This document shows positions 1 through 7,497 of a stretch of 40,517 bases of DNA, one piece after another. Below the pieces are notes generated by a model. The model saw only the letters and a list, made by a program, of their open reading frames with translations, did not search any database and was not told where the DNA came from. The position numbers and the translations under genes were made by a program. Source of the DNA: Muribaculaceae bacterium (lineage in GTDB: Bacteria; Bacteroidota; Bacteroidia; Bacteroidales; Muribaculaceae); assembly GCA_029051525.1 (NCBI GenBank), contig JAIDKG010000001.1, positions 1 to 40,517 of the forward strand, read 5' to 3'. The stretch's first letter is position 1, and each line of letters starts with the position of its first letter.

Positions 1-73
1 CCTTGCAGCAAGTGACAAAATCCACTCCAAGGCTGCGACCCCTACGGCCCCGAAATTTTAAGGAACGCGCTCT
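1..73 (-). repeat. Truncated copy of the AGAGCGCG-ended dispersed repeat
   Basis: Read on the minus strand from 73 down, this begins with the 22-base terminal arm (AGAGCGCGTTCC...; plus-strand 52-73) followed by GGGGCCGTAGGGGTCGCAG and a GAGTGGATTTTG segment. It matches the left arm of the complete element at 27755-28181 almost base for base until the window edge cuts it. It belongs to the family also seen at 21580, 26908, 27755 and 28160. It is non-coding; a small plus-strand reading frame across it is spurious. Confidence 0.85.
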
Positions 74-141
74 AAACGGATTTTCAAATATATTTTGGTT
101 GAGTTGCGGGGTGAGGAGGGTGAGTGCTTGGAATGGATATG

Positions 142-182
142 AAAAGTCGCAGGGAGAAGCGGTGTGGATGCTTCTCCCTGCG
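142..182 (-). terminator. Rho-independent terminator of the small terminase-like gene
   Basis: A perfect 13-bp stem (148-160 with 170-182, loop of 9 bases) lies just past the stop codon at 187. On the minus strand it is followed by a short U-rich run (complement of the A-run at 142-145). Confidence 0.75.
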
Positions 183-186
183 AGGG

Positions 187-471
187 TTATGGGGTGTCCG
201 GCGGATTTAGTTTGCCGGTGAATAGGGTGGCGATGCCGCCTGAGGCTATCGGACGCTCCATGTTGAGGTCTACGCTTTTCAGGTGCGGCAACAGGTATGC
301 CATCAGGCGCATTATGGCCTGCAGGCGTTGCAGCGGTGTGAGGCTCTCAAGATCGGCCGAGCAACGGTTTTGCAGATAGTCCTCGACAATCTGCTTTACC
401 GCTTCCGCCGCCCCTTGGGAAGGGGCGGAGCCGGGAGAGTGGGAATTGTATGCTGTTTTCTGTGAAGCCAT
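187..471 (-). CDS. Small soluble protein, terminase-small-subunit-like segment
   Basis: A 94-residue protein. A TTG nine bases upstream (480) could add three residues, but the ATG at 471 is preferred. The N-terminal 30 residues are polar and probably disordered. Residues about 35-65 hold a helical segment with SLTPLQRLQAIMRLMAYLLP. This resembles the 'L.P..RL..M..LM.Y..PK' stretch of small proteins annotated as phage terminase small subunits in Bacteroidales; the resemblance is from memory and weak. No phage genes are adjacent. The gene stands alone, with its own terminator (142-182), a candidate promoter at 680-687 and a roughly 200-base leader made of an inverted repeat (484-671). The function is unknown. 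It could be a stray phage remnant or a cargo gene of the repeat element. Confidence 0.6.
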   Translation of the reverse strand: MASQKTAYNSHSPGSAPSQGAAEAVKQIVEDYLQNRCSADLESLTPLQRLQAIMRLMAYLLPHLKSVDLNMERPIASGGIATLFTGKLNPPDTP

Positions 472-483
472 ATGAATCAATTT

Positions 484-671
484 ATAAGTAGCTCTTAGAA
501 ATTAGTTTTTATTGAAGTAGTTCTTAGGAACTATGCTTATTTTCGGTCTTTTTTGTTGTCTTTGAAATTGTTCATCAGTCGTTTAGCCCGCTAAACTCCT
601 TCTTCACAATTCCAAATCCAATCAAAAAATCCTCGAAAATAAGGCATAGCTAATTTCTAAGAGCTACTTAT
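484..671 (-). repeat. Long inverted repeat (giant hairpin), MITE-like
   Basis: The outer arms at 484-505 and 650-671 are perfect 22-base inverted repeats (minus-strand start ATAAGTAGCTCTTAG). A second, imperfect copy of the arm starts near 514 (GAAGTAGTTCTTAGGAAC) and aligns better with the inner part of the right arm (both continue TATGC.TTATTTTCG). Further inward the two sides stay partly complementary up to a terminal hairpin at 572-605. The whole can fold into one imperfect stem of about 70 bp. It is AT-richer than the neighbouring genes and has no coding frame. It lies between a candidate -7 box and the start of the 94-residue gene, so it may form that gene's mRNA leader. Confidence 0.75.
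566..611 (-). other. Conserved G-A hairpin motif, copy A
   Basis: On the minus strand: outer stem AATTGT (611-606), GAAGAAGGA (605-597), GTTTAGC/GCTAAAC hairpin with a GG loop (596-581), GACTGATGA (580-572), outer stem ACAATT (571-566). The two 9-base flanks align antiparallel as G-A, A-G, A-U, G-A, A-G, A-U, G-C, G-A, A-G, giving three tandem G-A steps in a continuous helix. Only this strand can form G-A pairs; the plus strand would give T-C mismatches. The same flanks with a different stem recur at 28071-28129. Confidence 0.7.
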
Positions 672-679
672 TGACTCCA

Positions 680-687
680 CAAAGTTA
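680..687 (-). promoter_or_regulatory. Candidate -7 box (TAACTTTG)
   Basis: The minus strand matches TAnnTTTG exactly. It lies just beyond the FKBP operon's last stop and would start a transcript near 675, running through the inverted repeat into the 94-residue gene. No TTTG box is seen 19-21 bases upstream. Confidence 0.4.
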
Positions 688-711
688 AGCACTCACACCC
701 GCTGCGGCATA

Positions 712-1647
712 TTATCGGTTGACTTTTACAGGAGCCGACGGCTTGATGGCGGCACGGGCTTCGGAGGCTGCATTGTCGTCGCTCTTCTTCTCTACGGCCG
801 GCATTGTGGTGATGGTGAATGTGATGACCTGGGTGGGTTTCACATTATAGCGCTCCGTGAAGCGGCCGAACATCTCCGGACCGGTGGTGTAGAACTTGCG
901 TGTCTCACCGACCTTCATCGTGAGCAGAGCCTCGGTGACAGGACCGGGGAAGCCCTGTCCCACGCGGAGACTGTCCATATTGCGGCGGTCGAGCTCCTTG
1001 CCGTCGGTATTGCTGATTTCCACCTTCACGCCGATATTGTCGCCGGTTTTGATGGGGGCACCATCGGCATTGCCTGTGGCCGGAGCGGCATAGAGAGACT
1101 CCGAAAGTTTCTGCCATTTGCCCGCCTTAGCGGCCTCGGCCAGAGTCTCGATGGCAACGGCGCGGTCGGCCTCCTCCTTCTGCATGTTGAGTTGATTGAG
1201 GATACGACGGAACTCCTGATTAGCTTCGCCCGGATTCACAGCCGAATCATTCTTCAGACCATCCTCAATGGCATTGAGCATAATCTGACGGTTATAGCTC
1301 ACCTTATAATCATCGGCGAAATCCTTCATATTGATGGAGATCTGCACACCGGCGGCGAGGCCGAGAGTATAAGCGCGGCTTTCGCGGGCGGCATCCATTC
1401 CGGCGCGGAGACCCTTCAAGAATTCATCGCGACTTTCGCGAGAGGCCATGGTGGAGTCGGCCGAAGCCTGCTGCCAATAGTCCACGGCGCGGAGCTGACC
1501 GTAATAATAGAGGAGTGAATCGGCAGTAGTCACATTCTCATAGTCGGAGAGAGTACGCATGTCGCCACTCTTGCCATTATCGGAAGAGCAAGCCGACAGC
1601 ATCAGCATCGATGCACCGGCTGCAAAAAGTAAGTTCTTAAGTTTCAT
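712..1647 (-). CDS. FKBP-type peptidyl-prolyl isomerase, lipoprotein
   Basis: A 311-residue protein with a lipoprotein signal (MKLKNLL..., Cys20 in LSAC), so probably envelope-anchored on the periplasmic side. Residues about 25-180 are an alpha-helical FKBP_N-like dimerisation region (YYYGQLRAVDYWQQ..., GLAAGVQISINMKDF). A C-terminal FKBP fold follows (DNIGVKVEISNTDGKELDRRNMDS, then FPGPVTEALLTMKVGETRKFY). The FKBP core is diverged: the usual FDSS and the aromatic pocket residues are only partly kept, so isomerase activity may be weak and chaperone function more likely. A charged tail (about 285-311) is probably disordered. It is the last gene of the four-gene operon that starts at 3126; the preceding small lipoprotein ends 19 bases upstream. 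Confidence 0.85.
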   Translation of the reverse strand: MKLKNLLFAAGASMLMLSACSSDNGKSGDMRTLSDYENVTTADSLLYYYGQLRAVDYWQQASADSTMASRESRDEFLKGLRAGMDAARESRAYTLGLAAGVQISINMKDFADDYKVSYNRQIMLNAIEDGLKNDSAVNPGEANQEFRRILNQLNMQKEEADRAVAIETLAEAAKAGKWQKLSESLYAAPATGNADGAPIKTGDNIGVKVEISNTDGKELDRRNMDSLRVGQGFPGPVTEALLTMKVGETRKFYTTGPEMFGRFTERYNVKPTQVITFTITTMPAVEKKSDDNAASEARAAIKPSAPVKVNR

Positions 1648-1666
1648 AATAATATAATTGATCTGC

Positions 1667-1900
1667 TTAGAGCACCTCGATTCCCGGCTGCTCCTCCGGA
1701 GAGGCCACGGAGTCGGCTCCGGTGTCGCCGGCTGCTACAGCCGAATCGATTGCCTCATCCTGCGGGGCAATCTTTACCTCGACAGTCTCATTCAGAGGCA
1801 CCATATTGTCGGCTTTGCGACCGGTGCATGCTCCTGCTATAAGTGTCAGGGCTGCGATAGCCGCTGCCATAAGATATCTATGAGTGACGTGGATAGTCAT
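1667..1900 (-). CDS. Small lipoprotein
   Basis: A 77-residue protein. A hydrophobic N-terminus ends in IAGAC (Cys25), so it should be lipidated. Met11 is an alternative start that gives a more typical 15-residue signal. The mature part is about 50 residues, acidic and low in complexity (VEVKIAPQDEAIDSAVAAGDTGADSVASPEEQ), with no recognisable domain. It lies between two FKBP genes, 12 bases after one and 19 before the next, so it is cotranscribed with them. It might be a membrane tether or accessory for the FKBP lipoproteins, but that is inference from position only. Confidence 0.7.
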   Translation of the reverse strand: MTIHVTHRYLMAAAIAALTLIAGACTGRKADNMVPLNETVEVKIAPQDEAIDSAVAAGDTGADSVASPEEQPGIEVL

Positions 1901-1912
1901 AAGCAGCTGATA

Positions 1913-2518
1913 TTACTTGGCGGGGGTATTGATCGAGATAAGCTCCACCTTGAAGAGAAGGGGTGCGTTGGGGGGAATGGGGCCGCCGCCACGCTCGCCA
2001 TAAGCCAGATCGGCCGGGATATAGAACTCATACACAGAGCCCACATTCATAAGCTGCAGACCCTCGGTCCAGCCGCGGATCACGCCATTGAGCGGGAAAC
2101 TTGTCGGTTCGCCACGGCGATATGAGCTGTCAAACTCGGTGGCATCCATATCGGTGAGGCAACCTGCATAATTCACAGTCACCTCATCAGATGCAGCAGG
2201 CTTCGGACCGTTGCCCTGCGAGATGATGGCATATCGCAGACCGGAGGGAGTCTCCACATATGTATTCGCGCCCGGGGTGGTGGTGTCGGCGCGATTCTCC
2301 GGATTGGTGAAGAATGCCGCATCATAGGGCATAGCGCCGGCATAGACCGAATCATTTTCGGCCTCGCGCACGCTCTTCACCATATCTACCACGGCCTGTT
2401 CGGCCTGGGCTGAATCCTCCGATTTCTTATTCTTGTCGCTGCAGGAGGTGAGTGCAGGTGCGACAATTGCGGCGGCGGCAATAGCCGTCGTCGCAATCAT
2501 GCTGAAGTGCTTTTTCAT
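1913..2518 (-). CDS. FKBP-type peptidyl-prolyl isomerase, lipoprotein
   Basis: A 201-residue protein with a lipoprotein signal ending LTSC (Cys26). After a short linker, residues about 85-198 form one FKBP domain. Visible landmarks are VTVNYAG, FDSSYRRGEPTSFPL, VIRGWTEGLQLM, GSVYEFYIPADLAYGERG and a final beta strand LLFKVELISI. These include the active-site aromatic and FD positions, so it is probably an active prolyl isomerase that helps fold exported proteins. It lacks the long N-terminal dimerisation domain of FkpA-like proteins. It is the second gene of the operon, 17 bases after the cytoplasmic FKBP. Confidence 0.93.
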   Translation of the reverse strand: MKKHFSMIATTAIAAAAIVAPALTSCSDKNKKSEDSAQAEQAVVDMVKSVREAENDSVYAGAMPYDAAFFTNPENRADTTTPGANTYVETPSGLRYAIISQGNGPKPAASDEVTVNYAGCLTDMDATEFDSSYRRGEPTSFPLNGVIRGWTEGLQLMNVGSVYEFYIPADLAYGERGGGPIPPNAPLLFKVELISINTPAK

Positions 2519-2535
2519 AAGCGCTGTAGGGGGGA

Positions 2536-3126
2536 TTATTTCTTATTGACTTTTATGAGCTCCACCTCGAATACGAGAGTAGAGTGGGGGGGGATCACAT
2601 TCGGAATACCCTGCGGACCGTAAGCGAGGTCAGAGGGGATAAAGAATTCATACTTCGCACCCTCCTTCATGAGCTGCACACCCTCGGTCCAACCGGGGAT
2701 CACACGGTTGAGGGGGAATGTGGCGGGTTCGCCGCGATTCACCGAGCTGTCGAATACGGTGCCGTTGAGGAGTTTGCCGGTGTAGTGCACAGTCACCTCA
2801 TCCTCAGCGCCGGGCTGAGCGCCCTCGCCCTCCTTGAGCACTTTATACTGCAGACCGGAGGCAGTGACCTTCACACCCTCCTTGTTGGCGTTCTCATCGA
2901 GGAAAGCCTTAGCCTCGGCCTGAGCGGCCTCGGTGGCCTTCTGCTGGAGGTCTTCGAGATAGTCGTTGATGAGTTTCTGAGCCTCTTCGGGTTCCATTTC
3001 GGGTGTGCCGCCATCGAAGGCTACCTTCACACCATCCTTGAATGAATCATACTGGAGTTCCTTGACTCCCATGGCCTTGAGCTGCATGCCCATAGCCAGA
3101 CCCCATGCATAAGATAACTTGTCCAT
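2536..3126 (-). CDS. FKBP-type peptidyl-prolyl isomerase (FklB/FkpA-like)
   Basis: A 196-residue protein without a signal peptide, so predicted cytoplasmic. Residues 1-75 form the FKBP_N helical dimerisation region (KLSYAWGLAMGMQLKAMGV...EEAQKLINDYLEDLQQKA). Residues about 90-195 form a full FKBP domain: VTVHYTGKLLNGTVFDSS, FPLNRVIPGWTEGVQLM, YEFFIPSDLAYG, IPPHSTLVFEVELIKV. All pocket landmarks are present, so cis-trans prolyl isomerase activity is expected. It is the first gene of the FKBP operon. The start at 3126 is short for the family (many homologs carry a signal or extra residues), but no in-frame extension resembling one is visible. Confidence 0.93.
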   Translation of the reverse strand: MDKLSYAWGLAMGMQLKAMGVKELQYDSFKDGVKVAFDGGTPEMEPEEAQKLINDYLEDLQQKATEAAQAEAKAFLDENANKEGVKVTASGLQYKVLKEGEGAQPGAEDEVTVHYTGKLLNGTVFDSSVNRGEPATFPLNRVIPGWTEGVQLMKEGAKYEFFIPSDLAYGPQGIPNVIPPHSTLVFEVELIKVNKK

Positions 3127-3479
3127 AATTTTCTCTTGCCGTCTGCGGCGCCTGTGCGGAGCATAGCGCCCGGAGCCGGCATATTCTTATTGATTAATAA
3201 ATTTATAATCACAGGCACATCCTGTGGCCTTTCCGGTTCCGACAGTATAACTGCAGCCGGGCAAAAGGTCAAAGGAAAGTATAAAATCTACAGGTGCAGG
3301 TGAGCAATCCCACCCACTTCCTTGTTGATATAACAACGATGGCAAACCGCTTTGCCACACTATAAAGTATTTTTAACAAAAACCGCGCCAAATATTCCAT
3401 CCCGGGGATATTTCCCCTTCCCACCGGTGCATCTCCGGTGCCGGAGCCATAGGTGGCGCACATACACACTATAACTATT
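3127..3479. other. Intergenic region between divergent genes
   Basis: No convincing gene. It separates the minus-strand FKBP operon from a plus-strand small gene, so it must hold promoters for both. No exact TAnnTTTG box with a TTTG partner was found in either direction. The stretch 3170-3290 is locally AT-rich, and short inverted repeats (GGCAAA/TTTGCC near 3342-3356; CACCGG/CCGGTG near 3422-3440) are present. Confidence 0.5.
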
Positions 3480-3827
3480 ATGACTATCCAACCATCCACC
3501 ACCACTCATCCCGAAATTACAGCACCTCAAGTAGCTCCCGCTTGTGAAGCCACCTGGGCATCCCCCCTACCGGCCGATGAGATCGGCCGTCATGAGCGGG
3601 TGCGCGCCATGTTGCGCCCCGGCATGCGGGTGACTCTCGCCGACGGTCTCGGCGACTTCATCTACAGCGGCCTGTGGGACACGATGCACTCCTTCTATCC
3701 CGCCGCTTCCCAGAATCTCCCGCTGCTATGGGCAGGGCGCCACGACCGCTACCTGAAGCGCGACCTGCGCGGCGAGCACTACCTCCAGATACCCTACACG
3801 CGTCTGGCCGACTTCGTAGTGGTATAG
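3480..3827 (+). CDS. Hypothetical protein
   Basis: A 115-residue protein from the ATG at 3480; a GTG at 3453 would add nine residues. I do not recognise the family. The N-terminal 30 residues are Thr/Pro/Ala-rich. The rest looks folded, mixed alpha/beta: RVRAMLRPGMRVTLADGLGD, then WDTMHSFYPAASQNLPLLW, ending in YLQIPYTRLADFVVV. No signal peptide and no transmembrane segment. Codon use has the same GC-rich third positions as neighbouring genes, which supports a real gene. It is the only plus-strand gene in the first 20 kb, divergent from the FKBP operon, and is followed by a strong hairpin (3885-3920). Confidence 0.6.
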   Translation: MTIQPSTTTHPEITAPQVAPACEATWASPLPADEIGRHERVRAMLRPGMRVTLADGLGDFIYSGLWDTMHSFYPAASQNLPLLWAGRHDRYLKRDLRGEHYLQIPYTRLADFVVV

Positions 3828-3884
3828 CCTGCCTGCGGCAGCAAATAGAGTGCGCTCCGCCGGCACGCAGCGGCAGATAATAAG

Positions 3885-3920
3885 TAAGGGAGTGCCGCAT
3901 CCGTTTGCGACACTCCCTTA
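3885..3920. terminator. Hairpin terminator
   Basis: The arms TAAGGGAGTG (3885-3894) and CACTCCCTTA (3911-3920) are perfectly complementary, with further pairing (CGCA/TGCG) inside the loop. It lies 58 bases after the plus-strand gene ending at 3827 and about 100 past the minus-strand gene ending at 4023, so it may serve either. The downstream U content is modest. Confidence 0.6.
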
Positions 3921-4022
3921 TGTACTACAGTTTTCATCTAAAACCCTAAAAGGGGAGAGGCTGCTCCTCCCGAGGGCGCCACTATGGTGAGGCTAAGGGG
4001 GCGAGGGGCGGAGCGGTAAATC

Positions 4023-4640
4023 TTAATTGGCAGTGGTAGTGGCTTTGCTCATCTCAGATTTTAGGCGACGGGCTTCACATTTGGCTTTGCGGGCTTCGGC
4101 CTTGGCGGCCTTGCGGGCCTGCATCTCCTTTTGGTTGAGCTCAAACTTGGCATACTGCTCGGCGGTAAGGATCTCCTTCACACTCTTGTCGTAGTCGGCA
4201 CGGGCCTGCTCCCTGACCTTTTTCTGAGCTGCCTTGGCCTCAGCCTTTTTCTGCTCCATTTCCTTGCGGGCCTGCTGGCGCTCGGAGGCCATCTTCCGGT
4301 TGAGCTCATCGAGGCGGCTCTGCTGCTCCGGAGTCAGAGTGATGCCGTTGAAGAGGGTAGTGGTGAGCTTCTGCTGCTTATCGGCCATGTCGACACGAAG
4401 GTGGCGACCATGCATCTTGCCGAATTTGACATCTTTATCCTTCATGCAGTGGCGGCGAGCTTTATCACCCTTGCCCGGGGCGGCTGCTGAATCGCCCGAG
4501 CAGAGGGGCCGGGCGCACTGCTGAGAGGGGCAGCTGCAGGGAGACTGCTGAGTGCAGGCGTTGGTATTGTTGGTCTGGGCTACGGCTGTCATGCCGAATG
4601 CTGCGATCATCATCGAGATGCCGAGAACTACTTTCTTCAT
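4023..4640 (-). CDS. Spy/CpxP-like LTXXQ periplasmic protein, cysteine-rich
   Basis: A 205-residue protein. The start at 4640 (MKKVVLGISMMIAAFGMTAVAQ) gives a clean signal peptide with cleavage after about residue 21; upstream in-frame starts would bury it. The mature N-terminus is cysteine-rich, with five Cys within about 25 residues (NACTQQSPCSCP...CARPLC). A basic region with HCMK and HGRH follows. From about residue 95 comes an LTPEQQSRLDELN motif (LTXXQ family), then a long, highly charged, Ala/Lys/Glu/Arg-rich helix with a second LTAEQYAKFEL motif, probably coiled coil. Such proteins act as periplasmic chaperones or metal/stress sensors. Standing alone between terminators, it has no sigma factor or sensor neighbour. 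The Cys/His cluster hints at metal binding (inference). Confidence 0.8.
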   Translation of the reverse strand: MKKVVLGISMMIAAFGMTAVAQTNNTNACTQQSPCSCPSQQCARPLCSGDSAAAPGKGDKARRHCMKDKDVKFGKMHGRHLRVDMADKQQKLTTTLFNGITLTPEQQSRLDELNRKMASERQQARKEMEQKKAEAKAAQKKVREQARADYDKSVKEILTAEQYAKFELNQKEMQARKAAKAEARKAKCEARRLKSEMSKATTTAN

Positions 4641-4976
4641 AGTCGTAATTTCCTTGTTTTGGTTTTCAATTCCGACTCTGTCGCCGCGTTGCCACTTCAT
4701 GAGAAATCGCGTGGCGGTAGAAATGACAGATGTCAATCGTTTTGTAGAGGTTGCCTATTCTGAATGAGGATTTATTCATGTCAGATTAGCATTTGTAAAC
4801 CATACCGGTCGGTGCCTGTATCATCGGGTTCACGCTTCTTTGACTGAGTAATAACAAAGGGGTTTAATGAGAGGATTTAAGTTTAACATCGCTTAACTAC
4901 CGTTGTAATTCGTTAAGTACATGCTTTTTATGCGCGTGCATAATACGCGTGCGCGTGAGTGTGAAGAAATAAAGAT

Positions 4977-5009
4977 CGGCGCCCTGCGGAGCATATCCGC
5001 GGGGCGCCG
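4977..5009 (-). terminator. Terminator after tyrS
   Basis: A GC-rich 14-bp stem (4977-4990 with 4996-5009, one G-T wobble, loop of 5) lies 28 bases past the tyrS stop. On the minus strand it is followed by CTTTATTTC. Confidence 0.7.
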
Positions 5010-5036
5010 GGGGGGGAATATCGTAATTGATTTTGA

Positions 5037-6329
5037 TTATTCTGCTATCACGAGGAAATAGTTTTTCTTGCCGCGCTGCACGAGTATATAGCGGTCGGCA
5101 ATCAGGTAGGATGAATCTACGGTCATGGCCGGATCGCTGACCTTCTCCTTGTTGAGGCTCACGCCATTGCCCTGCACCATCTTGCGGGCCTCACCCTTGG
5201 AGGCGAACACCTTGGTGGCGGTGGCCAGGAAGTCGAGCAGGGGTATGCCGGCCTCGAGATCGGCCTTGCCGATGGTGAATGTAGGCACACCCTCGAAGAT
5301 ATCGAGCAGTGTCTTCTCATCAAGGCGCATGAGGGCCTCGCGGGCCTCATTGCTGAAGAGGATCGCGCTTGCCTCGACGGCTGCATTGTAATTGGCTTCG
5401 CCATGCACCATTACTGTAACCTCGCGGGCCAGACGCTTCTGGAGCGGACGGGCGCCGGGGTTGGCTGCATGTTCGGCGGCCAATGCCTCGATCTCCTCGC
5501 GGGTGAGGAATGTGAAAATCTTGAGATACTTCTCGGCATCGGCATCGCTCACATTGAGCCAGAACTGATAGAATTTATAGGGGGATGTATAGCGGGCATC
5601 GAGCCAGATGTTGCCGCTCTCGGTCTTGCCGAATTTGCCGCCATCGGCCTTGGTGATGAGCGGGCATGTGAGGGCGAATACCTCACCACCCGATTTGCGG
5701 CGCACGAGTTCCGAACCGGTGGTGATGTTGCCCCACTGGTCGGAGCCGCCGAGCTGCAGCTTGCATCCGCGGGTCTCATAGAGGTGATAGAAGTCGAAGC
5801 CCTGCAGGAGCTGGTAGGTAAACTCCGTGAAGCTCAGGCCGTCGCGGGCCTCGCCGTTAAGGCGCTTCTGCACGCTGTCCTTGGCCATCATATAATTGAC
5901 GGTGATGTGCTTACCCACCTCGCGGGCGAAATCGAGGAAGCTTACATCCTTCATCCAGTCGTAGTTGTTGACGAGTTCGGCACGGTTGGGGGCGTCGCTC
6001 TCAAAATCGAGGAAACGGCTCAGCTGAGCCTTGATAGCCTCCTGATTATGGCGCAGAGTGGCCTCATCGAGGAGATTGCGCTCAGCCGACTTCCCCGAGG
6101 GGTCGCCGATCATACCGGTGGCACCACCCACCAGAGCTATCGGCTTATGTCCGCAGCGCTGGAAATGACGGAGCATCATCACTCCGCAGAGGTGGCCGAT
6201 GTGCAGGGAATCGGCTGTGGGGTCGATTCCGAGATATGCAGTTGTCATCTCCTTGCGGAGCTGTAGGTCGGTTCCGGGCATCATGGTGTGGATCATGCCG
6301 CGCCATGTAAGTTCTTCTATGAAATCCAT
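5037..6329 (-). CDS. tyrS: Tyrosyl-tRNA synthetase
   Basis: A 430-residue cytoplasmic class I aminoacyl-tRNA synthetase that charges tRNA-Tyr. The Rossmann catalytic domain carries HIGH at residues 43-46 (SLHIGHLCG). A KMSKS-equivalent KFGKTESGN lies near residue 232, the form typical of bacterial TyrRS. The tyrosine-binding [11 protein letters not shown] and [12 protein letters not shown] segments are present. The C-terminal about 65 residues form an S4 RNA-binding domain ([19 protein letters not shown]). The length fits the bacterial TyrS type 1 family. It follows the glutaminyl cyclase gene by 49 bases and is probably cotranscribed from the promoter at 7467-7497. Confidence 0.98.
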   Translation of the reverse strand: MDFIEELTWRGMIHTMMPGTDLQLRKEMTTAYLGIDPTADSLHIGHLCGVMMLRHFQRCGHKPIALVGGATGMIGDPSGKSAERNLLDEATLRHNQEAIKAQLSRFLDFESDAPNRAELVNNYDWMKDVSFLDFAREVGKHITVNYMMAKDSVQKRLNGEARDGLSFTEFTYQLLQGFDFYHLYETRGCKLQLGGSDQWGNITTGSELVRRKSGGEVFALTCPLITKADGGKFGKTESGNIWLDARYTSPYKFYQFWLNVSDADAEKYLKIFTFLTREEIEALAAEHAANPGARPLQKRLAREVTVMVHGEANYNAAVEASAILFSNEAREALMRLDEKTLLDIFEGVPTFTIGKADLEAGIPLLDFLATATKVFASKGEARKMVQGNGVSLNKEKVSDPAMTVDSSYLIADRYILVQRGKKNYFLVIAE

Positions 6330-6378
6330 ATTTATTGTATAGTCTTATATTTCAGATTGTAATTGGCTCGGGGAGGAA

Positions 6379-7362
6379 CTAATAGTTGTCGCGCAGGTAG
6401 GTCATCACGACAGTGCCGACCATGCCGAGAGTCTCGGCCGAGATACCCTCCATATTGTCGGCTGTGGTGTGCCATCGCGGATTGAACGGTCCGTCGGGAC
6501 CGGGATAATACTCGATTATGTCCACGGCCGGGATACCCGCCTCTATGAGCATCACATGATCATCGGTAATGGGTGCGCCGTGGCGGTTGGGGAACCGCTC
6601 CGAATATCCCAATGCGGCGGCGGTGCTCCATAGCGCATCATTCAGATGCGGAGCAGCCTGCTCCGAGAAATACTCCCGGCGGAACTGCGCCCCTGTACCC
6701 CCCACCATATCGAGCAGAATAGCCTCCGAGGGCTGATACCCCGCGATTGGCGGATTCGACACGAAATGCTGCGCACCGAGTGCCCAGGAATCTTCAGAAC
6801 CCGAGGAGCCCCAGTCTTCGGCATCCACCAGCAGGATATCTACTCCATGTTTGGGAGGAGCGATCTGCAATTGGCGGGCTATCTCGAGCAATACGCCGGT
6901 GCCGGAGGCACCGTCGTTGGCTCCATCCACGGGGAGCGAATGCTTTGCCGGGTCGGGATCCTCATCGGCCCACGGACGGCAGTCCCAATGAGCCAGCAGG
7001 AGCAGGCGCCGCTCCGCGTCGGGATTGAAGCGGGCCAGGATATTGCGGGCTTTGAGAATGGTGCCATCGAATGCGCGGAGGTCGGCAGTCTGCTCGGTGA
7101 CATCGGCCCCCGAAGCCTTAAGGCGCTCCACGAGCCAGTCGGCCGTGCGTGCATGAGCGGGAGTATTCGGTACCCGAGGCCCCATAGCCACCTGAGCCGC
7201 CACATAAGCATAGGCGGAATCGGCCGAGAAGGGGGGCGGTTGTGCGCCGGCATCAGCCACAGCCGAATCGGCAGCCGCAGCCTTGCCATTGCCGGAGCAA
7301 GCCGCAGCCACCATCATGGCCACGAGCAATCCCGGGAGATATAATAGCTTTGAAATCATCAT
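6379..7362 (-). CDS. Glutaminyl-peptide cyclotransferase-like M28 lipoprotein
   Basis: A 327-residue protein. The start at 7362 gives a lipoprotein signal (VAAAC, Cys22); longer in-frame starts would bury it. The mature part is an M28 alpha/beta fold with AHWDCRPWADEDPDP at about 124-138, GANDGASG with the zinc-binding Asp at about 150, DAED at 180-183 (catalytic Glu plus metal-binding Asp), and a C-terminal TDDH with the third metal ligand. This pattern matches the single-zinc glutaminyl cyclases of Bacteroidetes (PgQC type), which turn N-terminal Gln of exported proteins into pyroglutamate. That step matters in this phylum because signal peptidase often leaves Gln at +1. An aminopeptidase is the alternative, but the motif set favours QC. 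It is the first gene of an operon with tyrS. Confidence 0.87.
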   Translation of the reverse strand: MMISKLLYLPGLLVAMMVAAACSGNGKAAAADSAVADAGAQPPPFSADSAYAYVAAQVAMGPRVPNTPAHARTADWLVERLKASGADVTEQTADLRAFDGTILKARNILARFNPDAERRLLLLAHWDCRPWADEDPDPAKHSLPVDGANDGASGTGVLLEIARQLQIAPPKHGVDILLVDAEDWGSSGSEDSWALGAQHFVSNPPIAGYQPSEAILLDMVGGTGAQFRREYFSEQAAPHLNDALWSTAAALGYSERFPNRHGAPITDDHVMLIEAGIPAVDIIEYYPGPDGPFNPRWHTTADNMEGISAETLGMVGTVVMTYLRDNY

Positions 7363-7466
7363 TACTTTACAAAAAAAACTACGAGCAGAGAGTAAAATTA
7401 ACAGGAATAGAAAAAATTCCTGCACCGGGTGCGGGCGGCACTCCCATAAGAGTGGGAATTATCTTG

Positions 7467-7497
7467 CAAAATTAAGAAAAACCTTTTTCCCTGCAAA
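7467..7497 (-). promoter_or_regulatory. Promoter of the glutaminyl cyclase-tyrS operon
   Basis: The minus strand has TTTG (7497-7494), exactly 19 bases, then TAATTTTG (7474-7467), a full match to the Bacteroides -33/-7 consensus. The predicted start near 7462 leaves a leader of about 100 bases. Confidence 0.75.

Noticed and set aside
572-605. CTGATGA next to GAA, resembling a hammerhead ribozyme core
   Set aside because: The element between GAA and the second helix is too short to form the third hammerhead stem, and no cleavage-site UH lies in the right place. The symmetrical G-A mismatch alignment explains the conserved bases better.
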